Assembly: GCA_023957475.1 (NCBI GenBank)
Contig: JAMLHA010000007.1
Span: forward strand, 114,896-178,895
Length of the DNA stretch: 64,000 nt
Source: Crocinitomicaceae bacterium
GTDB lineage: Bacteria; Bacteroidota; Bacteroidia; Flavobacteriales_D; Crocinitomicaceae
Reading direction: 5' to 3'
Part shown: in pieces, positions 46,085-55,477 of the stretch
Numbering within the stretch: the first letter of the stretch is position 1
How the letters are laid out: the number at the start of each line of letters is the position of its first letter
Notes under the pieces: generated by a model
Seen by the model: the letters and a program-made list of their open reading frames with translations, nothing else
What the model was told of the DNA's origin: nothing
The model's database searches: none
Program-made: the position numbers and the translations under genes

Positions 46085-48352
46085 TTATTCAAATATTAAT
46101 TCATCTAAAAAAGTAAATGGATGATAGCCTGCGCCGTTAAAAACTTCTGGAATTTTATTAAATGGAACAATGACAAATTTTAATTTTTTTGTTTTTTTAT
46201 CCAATTTTATTTCAACTCTTTCTGATTTTACTTGCTCGCTTGCTATTTTTTCCCATTTCTTACCATTGTTTGATGCGTAAACCATTACTTCTTTTGGTAA
46301 ATGGATCCACGAAGAATGATCACTCAACAATCCAACAGATACTTTCTTATACGTAATATTTTCATCTAAGTTAACAATAAATTCAATATTTCCATCATTA
46401 AATCCTAACCAATCGCGATTACTCCATTGACGAATGCCTTTAAAACCATCTACCAACATGGATTTTGGGTTGTTTGAAAAACTTGGGTGAGGAGGTGTTA
46501 ACAACTCAACATTTAGACCAATTCCCTTGTGCAAATAAAATTGAGTAGATGAGCTTGTGTTTAATCTATTCTCTGTCGCTGTTATGGTATAAATGCGCAT
46601 TGCTTCATTCGAACGATTAATGTCCACCGAATCTTTGTGAATAGGTGAAATAAATTCTTTATTTCCGCTTTCGTTTATATCAATTTCTACTCCTTTATTG
46701 TCTGGTGAATTGCCATAGATACGTACTCCTGATTGCATTGCTTTTGAACTTAAAGCAGGTCGTGCAAATGATTGCGAATAATTGATGTTAAACGCTTTTA
46801 AAACGAAACTTTGTTTTTCAACTATTGCTTTAATAAAATCATCGTAAGTTGTTTTATTTAAGCTCCATAAATTTTGTGACATTGCTAAAGCACGTGGGTA
46901 TTCCATGTATTCTACTTTATCATAAGTAGGGATGTATTCTGTCCATAAATTGGCTTGTGCACCTAAGATATGTTTTTTGTTTTCTTCACTTACTTCGGGC
47001 GGAATAGGATTAAAACTATAAACCTTTTCTAAAGAAACCAATCCACCTATTGCCAATGGTTCATATCGACTATCTGCTTGGTAATAATCAAAATAACAGA
47101 AGTTGACAGGAGTCATAATGACATCGTGCCCCATTTGAGATGCTTGAATACCTCCTTGGTTCCCTTGCCAACTCATTACAGTAGCGTTCGGGCTTAAACC
47201 ACCTTCCAGAATCTCATCCCATCCAATGATTTTTTTACCTTTTTTGGTCAAGAATTCATCCATTTGTTTTATGAACCAACTTTGCAATTCATGTTCATCT
47301 TTTAGATTGTATTTTTTAATGTTGTTTTGACAAACTCCACATGCTTTCCAACGTGCTTTTGGCGCTTCATCACCTCCAATGTGGATGTATTCAGATGGAA
47401 ATAGATCGGCTACTTCTGTTAGCACATCTTTTAAGAAATTAATTGTTTTTTCGTTGGAACAAAAGATGTCATCAAACACTCCCCAAAGTCCTACCACTGG
47501 TAACTTTTGTTTCGTGCAAGACAATTCGGGATAGGCTGCAATTGCTGCTCTTGCATGACCGGGCATTTCTATCTCTGGAATGACTGTAATGTTTCTTGCT
47601 TGTGCATAGTTGATTACCTCTTTAACTTGTTCTTGCATATAAAAACCACCGTATTTTTCAACGTTGTATGTTCTTGGTATTGTACTGTAATGGTCGTTTA
47701 CTGTTGAATCTCTATAACCACCAATTTCTGTTAGTAATGGATATTTTTTTATTTCAATTCTCCAACCTTGATCATCGGTTAAGTGCCAATGAAATTTGTT
47801 GTATTTATAAAACGCCATTATATCAATAAACCGTTTTAGTTCATCGATACTAAAAAAATGGCGGCAAACATCTAAATGCAATCCTCTCCAACTAAAATTG
47901 GCTTTATCTTTTAATCTAAATGGAGATATAAACAACGCACTGTCTTTTTGATTGATTAATTGTAGAAAAGAACTTACAGCATAGAGTTTGCTTGCTTCGC
48001 TGGTATATTTTACATGAATGGTATTGCTTGAAAATGCAATTTCATACATATCTGATGAGCTTTCGGCTGATTTTGCCGGAGTGAAATCAACTTTTAATGG
48101 AGGTGCTTCACTATTTTTTTTGGTGTCAAATAATTTATCGACCCATGATTGCATGACAGTTAATTCCTCTGCTGTTAAATTAGCAGTGTTAAATTCAATG
48201 TTTTTAAACTTACTTTTTGTAGCTCGTTCAGAAGTAAAAAACTCTGGAGTTGGAATAATGTTATTTTCTGACTTGAGAACAATGTTGTTTTGTGCAAATA
48301 CCTCATCGCCAACCATAAGTAGCAAAGAAAAAATCAAATAATAAACTTTCAT
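46085..48352 (-). CDS. Beta-N-acetylhexosaminidase, glycoside hydrolase family 20
   Basis: 755 residues from the ATG at 48352 (MKVYYLIFSLLLMVGDEVFA), giving a normal signal peptide; the upstream start adds twelve residues. A GH20b-like domain precedes the TIM barrel, which shows SWRGLHLDVCRHFF, KFHWHLTDDQGWRIEI, VIPEIEMPGHARAA and the catalytic pair D328-E329 in HIGGDEAPKARW. The C-terminal 120 residues resemble an F5/8 type C or jelly-roll carbohydrate-binding module. It releases terminal GlcNAc or GalNAc from chitin-oligomers or glycans in the periplasm or outside. CutC follows. Confidence 0.95.
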   Translation of the reverse strand: MKVYYLIFSLLLMVGDEVFAQNNIVLKSENNIIPTPEFFTSERATKSKFKNIEFNTANLTAEELTVMQSWVDKLFDTKKNSEAPPLKVDFTPAKSAESSSDMYEIAFSSNTIHVKYTSEASKLYAVSSFLQLINQKDSALFISPFRLKDKANFSWRGLHLDVCRHFFSIDELKRFIDIMAFYKYNKFHWHLTDDQGWRIEIKKYPLLTEIGGYRDSTVNDHYSTIPRTYNVEKYGGFYMQEQVKEVINYAQARNITVIPEIEMPGHARAAIAAYPELSCTKQKLPVVGLWGVFDDIFCSNEKTINFLKDVLTEVADLFPSEYIHIGGDEAPKARWKACGVCQNNIKKYNLKDEHELQSWFIKQMDEFLTKKGKKIIGWDEILEGGLSPNATVMSWQGNQGGIQASQMGHDVIMTPVNFCYFDYYQADSRYEPLAIGGLVSLEKVYSFNPIPPEVSEENKKHILGAQANLWTEYIPTYDKVEYMEYPRALAMSQNLWSLNKTTYDDFIKAIVEKQSFVLKAFNINYSQSFARPALSSKAMQSGVRIYGNSPDNKGVEIDINESGNKEFISPIHKDSVDINRSNEAMRIYTITATENRLNTSSSTQFYLHKGIGLNVELLTPPHPSFSNNPKSMLVDGFKGIRQWSNRDWLGFNDGNIEFIVNLDENITYKKVSVGLLSDHSSWIHLPKEVMVYASNNGKKWEKIASEQVKSERVEIKLDKKTKKLKFVIVPFNKIPEVFNGAGYHPFTFLDELIFE

Positions 48353-48416
48353 ACTAACTAATTTACATAAAAAAATTATAAATAGCAAAAAAAGTAGTAA
48401 ATTATGTAGTGTGTGT

Positions 48417-51257
48417 TTAATGCGCTTCTAACCAGTTTTGTCCAACTCCAACTTCTGCTTTCATAGGTATGGTTAATTGAACAGCATTTTCCATTGCATT
48501 ATGAATTAATTCTTTCATTTGTTCCAATTCATCTTTGTGGATATCAAAAATTAATTCATCGTGCACTTGAAGGAGCATTTTTGATTTCACTTTTGCTTGT
48601 TCCATTGCTCTATAAACAGCCACCATTGCTAATTTAATGATGTCTGCGGCAGAACCTTGAATTGGTGCGTTAATAGCATTTCTTTCAGCAAATCCTCTAA
48701 CAACTGCATTGGCAGAGTTGATATCTGGAAGGTATCTTCTTCTTTTAAAGATTGTTTCAACATATCCATTTTCTCTTGCTTGTGCAATTTTTTTATCCAT
48801 ATAAGCCCGAATCGTTGGATACTGTTCAAAATAGCTGTCAATAATTTGTTTTGCCTCAGTACGTGAAATCCCTAAGTTTTGTGACAAACCAAAAGCTGAT
48901 TGTCCATAGATAATACCAAAATTCACAGCTTTTGCCGAACTTCTTTGTTCTTTTGTCACTTCTTCCAATGGAATGCCATATACTTTAGCAGCTGTTGCAG
49001 CATGAATATCTTGTCCAGCTTTAAAAGCATTGATCATGTTTTCATCTTCGCTTAAAGCGGCTATAATGCGCAATTCAATTTGCGAATAATCTGCTGAAAT
49101 TAAGACATAATCACTGTTTTTAGGAATAAACGACTTTCTAATCTCTCGCCCTGCAGCTGTACGAACAGGAATGTTTTGTAAGTTTGGATTGTTTGAACTT
49201 AATCGTCCTGTAGCTGTTACAGTTTGCATGAATTGTGTATGCACTCGTCCGTCATTTTCATCAACTAAGTTGGGGAGAGGATCTACATACGTGTTTTTAA
49301 GTTTTCTGTATTCCCTGTATTCCAATATCTTAGCAATAATTGGATGAGCGTCTTTTAATCCAACCAAAACATCTTCGGATGTGGCGTATTGACCAGTTTT
49401 TGTTTTCTTAGCTTTGGATGAAACTTTTAAATGTTCAAACAATACTTCTCCCAATTGCTTTGGTGAATCAATATTAAAATCCAAACCAGCTAACGATTTA
49501 ATTTCTTTGTCTAATTCTCTTAATAGATCTCCTAAAACTTTTGAATAGTCATTTAAAAATGGTTTGTCGATATTGATACCTTGACGTTCCATAGCTGCCA
49601 AAATTTCAATCAACGGCATTTCCATGTCGTAAAACAATGATTTTAAATGATCTTTTTCTATCTCAGGAGCAAAAATTTGTTTTAATTGAAAAGTAATATC
49701 GGCATCTTCGCAGGCGTAATTGGAAACTTCTTCTGGTAATAAATCTCCCATACTACCTTGGTTTTTACCTTTCTTACCGATTAATTCTTCAATGGCTATT
49801 GGCTTATAACCTAAATAGAACTCAGCTAAGAAATCCATGTTTTGTTTGGATTCTGGACTGATAAGGTAATGGGCAATCATTGTATCAAATAGGGGGTATG
49901 CTACTCGAATACCATATCGATGCAGTACTTTTATATCGTATTTTGCGTTGTGTGCAATTTTTAATATAGTTTCAGATTCAAAGAATGGTCTAAACTCCTC
50001 AACAATAGCTTTGGCTTCGTCGAAATTAAGTGGAGTAGGGACATAAAACGCTTCTTTGGCTATGTAGCTAAACGACATTCCAACAATATCAGAGTGAAGC
50101 GCATCTAAACCAGTAGTTTCTGTATCAAAGCAAACTTCTTTTTGCTGCATTAACAACGCAATTAATTCTTTTCTATCAGCTGGTGAGTTTACCAATTGAT
50201 AATTTTGTTTTTCTGTTTCAAAGGTTTTGAATTCAACTTGTTCGGAAGTACTTTCCTCCGCATTTACTTCTTCTTTTGTTGATTGAGTAGGAGTTGCTGC
50301 TGCATTTACACCAAACAAATCGAGTTGTCCGTTACTTGTACTTTCATTCGCGACTGTAACAACCAATTCTTCACCCAATACACGTTTTGTAAACCCTTTG
50401 AATTCCAATTCTGCAAATACTGTTCGTATTTTCTCAGCATCGGGTTCGTTTAATAACAATGCGTTTTCATCAAAATCAACATCAACATTGGTAATAATTG
50501 TCGCTAATTCTTTTGATAACAAGCCCAATTCTTGTTCGGTTTCAAATATTTCTTTTTGCTTGCCTTTTAACTTATCGGTATTGGCAAAAATATTTTCCAT
50601 TGTACCGTATTCTTGCAACAATTTGGAAGCTGTTTTTGGACCAACTCCTGGCATTCCTGGGATATTGTCAGAAGCATCTCCCATTAAAGCTAAGTAGTCA
50701 ATAACTTGGTTGACAGAATTTAACTCAAATTTTTTGCATATTTCCGTTGGTCCCCAAATTTGCGCAGGTTCTCCACCACGGCCAGGTCTAAACATCAATG
50801 ATTTTTCTGTAACCAACTGTCCATAATCCTTATCTGGCGTAACCATGTACGTTGTAAACCCTTTGTTTTCGGCTATTTTTGACAATGTGCCAATCACATC
50901 ATCCGCTTCGTAACCTGGTATTTCGATGATTGGTATGTTAAACGCATCAATAATTTGCTTAATCGGGCCGATATTGGACAAAATATCTTCTGGAGTTTCG
51001 TTTCTATTGGCTTTGTATGCTTCAAATGTTTCTTTTCTAACGGTAGAACCACCCGGAGGATCAAAAACAACTGCAATATGTGTAGGTTGTTCGTTTTTTA
51101 ACACATCCAACAAGTGATTGGTAAAACCAAAAGCCGCAGAAGTATTTAATCCTTTTGAATTGATTCGTGGATTTTTAACAAATGCAAAAAATGAACGAAA
51201 GATGATGGCATACGCATCAATCAGAAATAATTTTTTATCAATTACGGGTGTTAGCAT
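48417..51257 (-). CDS. polA: DNA polymerase I
   Basis: 946 residues, full length. The 5'-3' exonuclease occupies about 1-290 (FRSFFAF, GYEADDVIGTL, MPGVGPKTASKLL). The 3'-5' exonuclease is intact, with D378 and E380 in CFDTETTGLD. The polymerase domain carries TATGRLSSNNPNLQNIP, SADYSQIELRIIAALS, the O-helix KAVNFGIIYGQSAFGL and the catalytic VHDELIFD. It fills gaps in repair and removes Okazaki primers. A -7-type TATATTTG reads on the minus strand at 51282-51275, 18 bases upstream of the start. Confidence 0.98.
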   Translation of the reverse strand: MLTPVIDKKLFLIDAYAIIFRSFFAFVKNPRINSKGLNTSAAFGFTNHLLDVLKNEQPTHIAVVFDPPGGSTVRKETFEAYKANRNETPEDILSNIGPIKQIIDAFNIPIIEIPGYEADDVIGTLSKIAENKGFTTYMVTPDKDYGQLVTEKSLMFRPGRGGEPAQIWGPTEICKKFELNSVNQVIDYLALMGDASDNIPGMPGVGPKTASKLLQEYGTMENIFANTDKLKGKQKEIFETEQELGLLSKELATIITNVDVDFDENALLLNEPDAEKIRTVFAELEFKGFTKRVLGEELVVTVANESTSNGQLDLFGVNAAATPTQSTKEEVNAEESTSEQVEFKTFETEKQNYQLVNSPADRKELIALLMQQKEVCFDTETTGLDALHSDIVGMSFSYIAKEAFYVPTPLNFDEAKAIVEEFRPFFESETILKIAHNAKYDIKVLHRYGIRVAYPLFDTMIAHYLISPESKQNMDFLAEFYLGYKPIAIEELIGKKGKNQGSMGDLLPEEVSNYACEDADITFQLKQIFAPEIEKDHLKSLFYDMEMPLIEILAAMERQGINIDKPFLNDYSKVLGDLLRELDKEIKSLAGLDFNIDSPKQLGEVLFEHLKVSSKAKKTKTGQYATSEDVLVGLKDAHPIIAKILEYREYRKLKNTYVDPLPNLVDENDGRVHTQFMQTVTATGRLSSNNPNLQNIPVRTAAGREIRKSFIPKNSDYVLISADYSQIELRIIAALSEDENMINAFKAGQDIHAATAAKVYGIPLEEVTKEQRSSAKAVNFGIIYGQSAFGLSQNLGISRTEAKQIIDSYFEQYPTIRAYMDKKIAQARENGYVETIFKRRRYLPDINSANAVVRGFAERNAINAPIQGSAADIIKLAMVAVYRAMEQAKVKSKMLLQVHDELIFDIHKDELEQMKELIHNAMENAVQLTIPMKAEVGVGQNWLEAH

Positions 51258-51370
51258 TGATTTTGTTTAAGCTTCAAATATAATTAATTTACTTAGAAGT
51301 TAAATACATGATAAAAATTAAAATTTAAGACGCGTTATTTTCCATATTGAATCAATTAATCGATAGATAA

Positions 51371-51583
51371 TGTCGCGCGGTGTTTTATGTAGTTGATGGG
51401 TAATTTTATTACAAAGGTGTCGCTCCGATGGAGCTTGATGTAAATTGATGCTAATTGGCTACAAAGCTAGCGCACCTACAGTGCTTGATACTGGTTTCTT
51501 TTCAGTCCCGTAGGGACATGGCCTTTGTGGAAATAACAGGGTTTCCACATAAATAAAAATCCCGTAGGGATGACACCTTTTTT
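51371..51583. repeat. Cluster of short ACAAAG-plus-hairpin repeats
   Basis: Between polA and the first paralogous gene. Two units face right: ACAAAG at 51411 with GCTCCGATGGAGC, and ACAAAG at 51461 with GCGCACCTACAGTGC. Two face left: GTCCCGTAGGGAC at 51505 followed by GGCCTTTGT, and ATCCCGTAGGGAT at 51559 followed by ACACCTTTT. Each unit is a 5-6-bp stem with a CYRYRG-like turn plus the ACAAAG/CTTTGT tag. A decayed unit may start at 51371. No ORF in the region (51258-51589). Confidence 0.75.
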
Positions 51584-51589
51584 ATAATC

Positions 51590-52198
51590 TCATATATCAT
51601 ATCGTTTTTTCTCTTTTTTCCGAAATAAATTCATATCTATTCCATACCCAATACTGAATAAAAAAGATTTATTAAAAAGAATATCATCACCAGGATGTTT
51701 GATGACATCTTGATTGTATCTCGAAAATTTAACCCAAACATTATATATACTAAACTCAACGCCATAACCTAAACCAAGTTTTTTTTGAAAAAATAAAAAA
51801 TTACAACTTAAAGCAATGTCTGGTCCCAAATAAAGCCTTAATTTATTTTTTGCAAGTGTTGTAAAGAACAGGAGATTGGCACTAAGTTGATATTGAAGTC
51901 TAAAATAATTATAACTTCCCCATAACTTGGGGGTAACATAATACCCCCCTAAACCAGTTGAAAAATAACTATTTTTAAAATTTAATGACATTCCATAAGT
52001 GTAAACTAAACTATTGTAAACTTTTTTATAATATGGACTACCAGGTATGTGAAGATCGTGTTCTTCAACAATCTTTTTTTGCCTGCCAAGCTGGAATTCT
52101 GCAACAATTTGTAAACGATCATAAAACTTAGGTTTATTTTCTTGTCCATGAAGTAAGTTAGAAACCAAGAACAAGACCACAATAATTACATTTTTCAT
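51590..52198 (-). CDS. Outer-membrane beta-barrel-like hypothetical protein, paralogue B
   Basis: 202 residues with a signal peptide (IIVVLFLVSNLLHGQ). Alternating hydrophobic strands such as NSYFSTGLGGYYVTP, RLRLYLGPDI-like and LGLGYGVEFSIYNVWVKFSRY suggest a small eight-strand outer-membrane barrel. The family is unnamed to me. It is a tandem paralogue of the gene at 52222: the two have equal length and share nearly identical first 30 and last 20 residues (FLFSIGYGIDMNLFRKKEKK) but differ in the middle. Last gene of the operon starting at the broken tail-fibre-like gene. Confidence 0.75.
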   Translation of the reverse strand: MKNVIIVVLFLVSNLLHGQENKPKFYDRLQIVAEFQLGRQKKIVEEHDLHIPGSPYYKKVYNSLVYTYGMSLNFKNSYFSTGLGGYYVTPKLWGSYNYFRLQYQLSANLLFFTTLAKNKLRLYLGPDIALSCNFLFFQKKLGLGYGVEFSIYNVWVKFSRYNQDVIKHPGDDILFNKSFLFSIGYGIDMNLFRKKEKKRYDI

Positions 52199-52221
52199 AG
52201 GATGACAATTTTTTTATAATC

Positions 52222-52830
52222 TCATATATCATATCGTTTTTTCTCTTTTTTCCGAAATAAATTTAGATCTATTCCATACCCAATACTGAATAAAAAAGAT
52301 TTATCTAAGGTCGTATAATAATCATACTTGACAATATTTTTGTTATATCTTGAAAATTTAATCCAAATATTGAAAATGCTAAATTCGACTCCATAACCTA
52401 AACCCAACATCTGTTCATAAAATATAAAATCATTACATATTAAAAAGCTAGGACCTAAGTATATCCCTAATTTATTAGATGAAGCTTTTAAGAAAAATAA
52501 AATATTTCCACTTAAGTTATATTGTATTCTATGTATATTGTCCGATGAAGTCATTGTTGTATTTATTAAATAATCATAACCGATTCCAGTAGAAAAGAAT
52601 TTGTTTTTAAAAGTAATATTAACACCACAAGAAATAAAAGTATTAAAAATTAATTCTTCTTTAAATATACCATTTAATACATGCGGATTACTTGTTAAAT
52701 GAATCAATTTTTGTTTTTCTATTTGAAAATCAGGCACAATCTGTAAACGATCATAAAACTTAGGTTTATTTTCCTGTCCATGAAGAAAGTTGGAAACCAA
52801 GAACAAAGCTACAAAAATTACATTTTTCAT
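52222..52830 (-). CDS. Outer-membrane beta-barrel-like hypothetical protein, paralogue A
   Basis: 202 residues with signal peptide (IFVALFLVSNFLHGQ). Same design as its neighbour: KFFSTGIGYDYLIN, KLGIYLGPSFLICN, LGLGYGVEFSIFNIWIKFSRY and the shared end FLFSIGYGIDLNLFRKKEKK. Its ATG overlaps the stop of the 882-residue protein (ATGA), so it is translationally coupled to it. The offset between copies is 632 bases, and the similarity extends into the short leader (GATGACA ... ATAATCTCATATATC), which points to a tandem duplication followed by divergence of the central part. Confidence 0.75.
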   Translation of the reverse strand: MKNVIFVALFLVSNFLHGQENKPKFYDRLQIVPDFQIEKQKLIHLTSNPHVLNGIFKEELIFNTFISCGVNITFKNKFFSTGIGYDYLINTTMTSSDNIHRIQYNLSGNILFFLKASSNKLGIYLGPSFLICNDFIFYEQMLGLGYGVEFSIFNIWIKFSRYNKNIVKYDYYTTLDKSFLFSIGYGIDLNLFRKKEKKRYDI

Positions 52831-55475
52831 AGGATGATAATTTTTTTAGTAACAACTCCATTTGATGTGGATATTTTGACAATCAAGTATCCTTTTTCAA
52901 TTTTTTCAAGCTTTATATCATATTTCAACGTATTTATATCTTTAAAAGAATAAAGAAGTAAACCATTGGTTTTAAATATACTTACCTCGTTTATTACAGC
53001 ATCACTTACAATCGAAAACACACCATCATTTGGATTGGGATAAACTTCTACATTAAAGGGAGTTAAACTGTTTTCTTGAATAAAAACCTCAACATTATCT
53101 GTTTTTATAAGGGTGTTTAGTGAGTCGTTAGGACTTCGGCTTATATTATTTTGAATCAATTGAGGTGCATTAGATCCACTTGGAGGATTTTTTGATAGTC
53201 CTAAATAAGTTACTTTATATGCATAATCAGGATGATATCCGTTTAGATTAGGCACATGTGGTCTTAATCTTTTAGAAGCATCTGCATGTAATACTTGTGT
53301 TGCAGTAAATATTGGTATGTTATCAGGATTTCCTCTTGTATTGTAAAAATCAATTCTATACCAATGTTTTTTTATCCCAAAGTTATATTTAACATTTGCT
53401 ATCGTAAATTGAGGATTATTATTTATACTTAATTGATTTTCTATTGGAGAAACAGGAGGTCCTTCTACAAAAGAAACATAGTTTTTACCTAATGGGGGAG
53501 GAGGTATTGTGTATCCATCATCCATAATACAAGGTGAATTTAGATTGTTTGATAAAATTAAATGAGCAACACAACTATTAATCGAGGATAAATTGGCCCA
53601 AAAATAAGTGGCATTATGCAGCCAACCGATAATACGCTGATTGTCCTTGCTTTTTAAATAAAAAGTTTCTAGTGTTGCATTTTTAATTGTTGCTTTATCT
53701 TTCCAATTATAGGCGTTGTAATGCCTTTCTCTGATATCTTCGCCACTAAAAAAACTTTTGATGTTTTTATACTGGGTATAAAATCCAAAGTCATGAATGC
53801 CTCTATCCCACCACCAGTGCATTCCCACTCCAGTAGATCCAGAGAAAGAGGATGCCCAAATGTTATTGTGAAAATCAATATCTGTACAGCAATATGCTTG
53901 AATAAAATCATCTCCATTTCCTATTTCTTCCATAATAACAGGTTTTTTCCATTTTTTCCATAAATCATTGGCTAAGTCGTATCTGTCCCAATTTGATTTT
54001 TTATCATCGGCATATTTATGAAATCCAATAACATCAAGATAAGAAAAAATATATGAAGAGGAGTGAAGTTTTTCAGCCTTTATTGGACTATTCTCACCAG
54101 AATATGTATTCAAAGATAAAATTTTACTATATCCCAAACTATTTTTCATGTAATTTATTTGCTCTAAGTTCCAATATTTAAAATAATACAATGCAGATTC
54201 ATCTGAAATACCTTCAGTTTCTTTCATAGGTGCTATCCAGTTATCTATTTCAGAATAGCCATAAAACGCAAAATTTGGTGTATACCCCCATCTAGAGAAA
54301 ATATATCTTAAGCAATTTTTCTGCCATTGCATAGCTTCTTGATTTGTAAAATAACTTGTGAAATTAGATAAATTTAAACCTAATCTATATGGGTTTTCTT
54401 CCCAATTATTAGGCCATGTAGCGTAATTCACTTCCGCATGATGTCTAAAAAGTATGAAATATAAGTTTAATGATTGCGATAAATCAATCAGTTGATCATA
54501 TTCCCACATTTCATCCATTTTGGTGTTGTAATTTTTGTAATTATCCCAATCAGGCAGAGCGTTTTGCTCACCGAGTTCAAGACGGTAAAAATTGCCTCCA
54601 TTAGCCGCTAATTCCGCCAGCCATTGTTGATGTCTAAGGCTACTTTGCGGTGTTAGCTGTACATAATCTGAATGTGCTATATTGTGTCCTATAGTGAAAA
54701 AAGCTTCTCCTGTTTCACTTAAATATAAATACCTATCCGATTCATCTCCGTTATAACTTCTTGACACATAACCTTTATGTTCTGAAGGAATACACTTAAA
54801 TGTTAACCCTATTTGATTACCAATTTGGTTGCCGTTTACAATCACTTTTATATTTACACTCCATAAACCTATTTGATTTGGCGCAAATCGAATACGCCAT
54901 GGATATGATGTTGTGTCTTCTTGCCAACTATTGTTATTGATATTTCGTATATAAGGTTGATAATAAAATCCATACCTATTAATCGATGCTCCACTTGGAG
55001 GAATAAAAGTAGCGTTAACACTAATTTCATTAGGATTAAAGGGATTAATTCCTCCTGAATTATTAATAAGAAAATTTTTTATTTCATCATCAATATTGCT
55101 TGGTAATTTAAGTCCAACCTCAAATTTATTGTGTTTTTTTACAAGATTAGTACTTTCAATAGGTTCAAACCATGCCACTTCTAAATCATTTCTTTCTATT
55201 TTTAAATGCGCATAGGCATTTGAACTAGGTTTAATATGTGTGTTTTCTATTGTTATCTCATTTCTTGCCTTAAATTTAACATTATTACTTGTAAAAATAG
55301 TTGTTTGATTTTGTTGATTTTTTCCGATTTCTATACAGTTTTCATTAGATATAATACCAGAAAGACTCTGACTATTCGAAGCGTTTATTATTAAACAAGG
55401 AATAGGTTGAGGTGCTGTATTTTGTGAATGAACATAAAAGTTAAGACACATAAATAGTACTAATACCTTTTTCAT
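52827..55475 (-). CDS. Secreted DUF5060-type glycosidase-like protein with T9SS sorting domain
   Basis: 882 residues with a signal peptide (LVLFMCLNFYVHSQ). Residues about 130-240 form an Ig-like DUF5060 domain (GLKLPSN, NPFNPNEISVNATFIPPSG, PWRIRFAPNQIGLW). A TIM-barrel-like region follows (FFTIGHNIAHSDY, NFYRLELGE, FILFRHHAEVN, GYSEIDNW, KPVIMEEIGNGDDF), consistent with a cellulase-like glycoside hydrolase with acidic residues at the strand ends. From about 810 a type A sorting domain starts VYPNPNDGVFSIVSD. It should act outside the cell on a polysaccharide, but the substrate is not known. The paralogue pair downstream is coupled to it. Confidence 0.85.
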   Translation of the reverse strand: MKKVLVLFMCLNFYVHSQNTAPQPIPCLIINASNSQSLSGIISNENCIEIGKNQQNQTTIFTSNNVKFKARNEITIENTHIKPSSNAYAHLKIERNDLEVAWFEPIESTNLVKKHNKFEVGLKLPSNIDDEIKNFLINNSGGINPFNPNEISVNATFIPPSGASINRYGFYYQPYIRNINNNSWQEDTTSYPWRIRFAPNQIGLWSVNIKVIVNGNQIGNQIGLTFKCIPSEHKGYVSRSYNGDESDRYLYLSETGEAFFTIGHNIAHSDYVQLTPQSSLRHQQWLAELAANGGNFYRLELGEQNALPDWDNYKNYNTKMDEMWEYDQLIDLSQSLNLYFILFRHHAEVNYATWPNNWEENPYRLGLNLSNFTSYFTNQEAMQWQKNCLRYIFSRWGYTPNFAFYGYSEIDNWIAPMKETEGISDESALYYFKYWNLEQINYMKNSLGYSKILSLNTYSGENSPIKAEKLHSSSYIFSYLDVIGFHKYADDKKSNWDRYDLANDLWKKWKKPVIMEEIGNGDDFIQAYCCTDIDFHNNIWASSFSGSTGVGMHWWWDRGIHDFGFYTQYKNIKSFFSGEDIRERHYNAYNWKDKATIKNATLETFYLKSKDNQRIIGWLHNATYFWANLSSINSCVAHLILSNNLNSPCIMDDGYTIPPPPLGKNYVSFVEGPPVSPIENQLSINNNPQFTIANVKYNFGIKKHWYRIDFYNTRGNPDNIPIFTATQVLHADASKRLRPHVPNLNGYHPDYAYKVTYLGLSKNPPSGSNAPQLIQNNISRSPNDSLNTLIKTDNVEVFIQENSLTPFNVEVYPNPNDGVFSIVSDAVINEVSIFKTNGLLLYSFKDINTLKYDIKLEKIEKGYLIVKISTSNGVVTKKIIIL

Positions 55476-55477
55476 AA

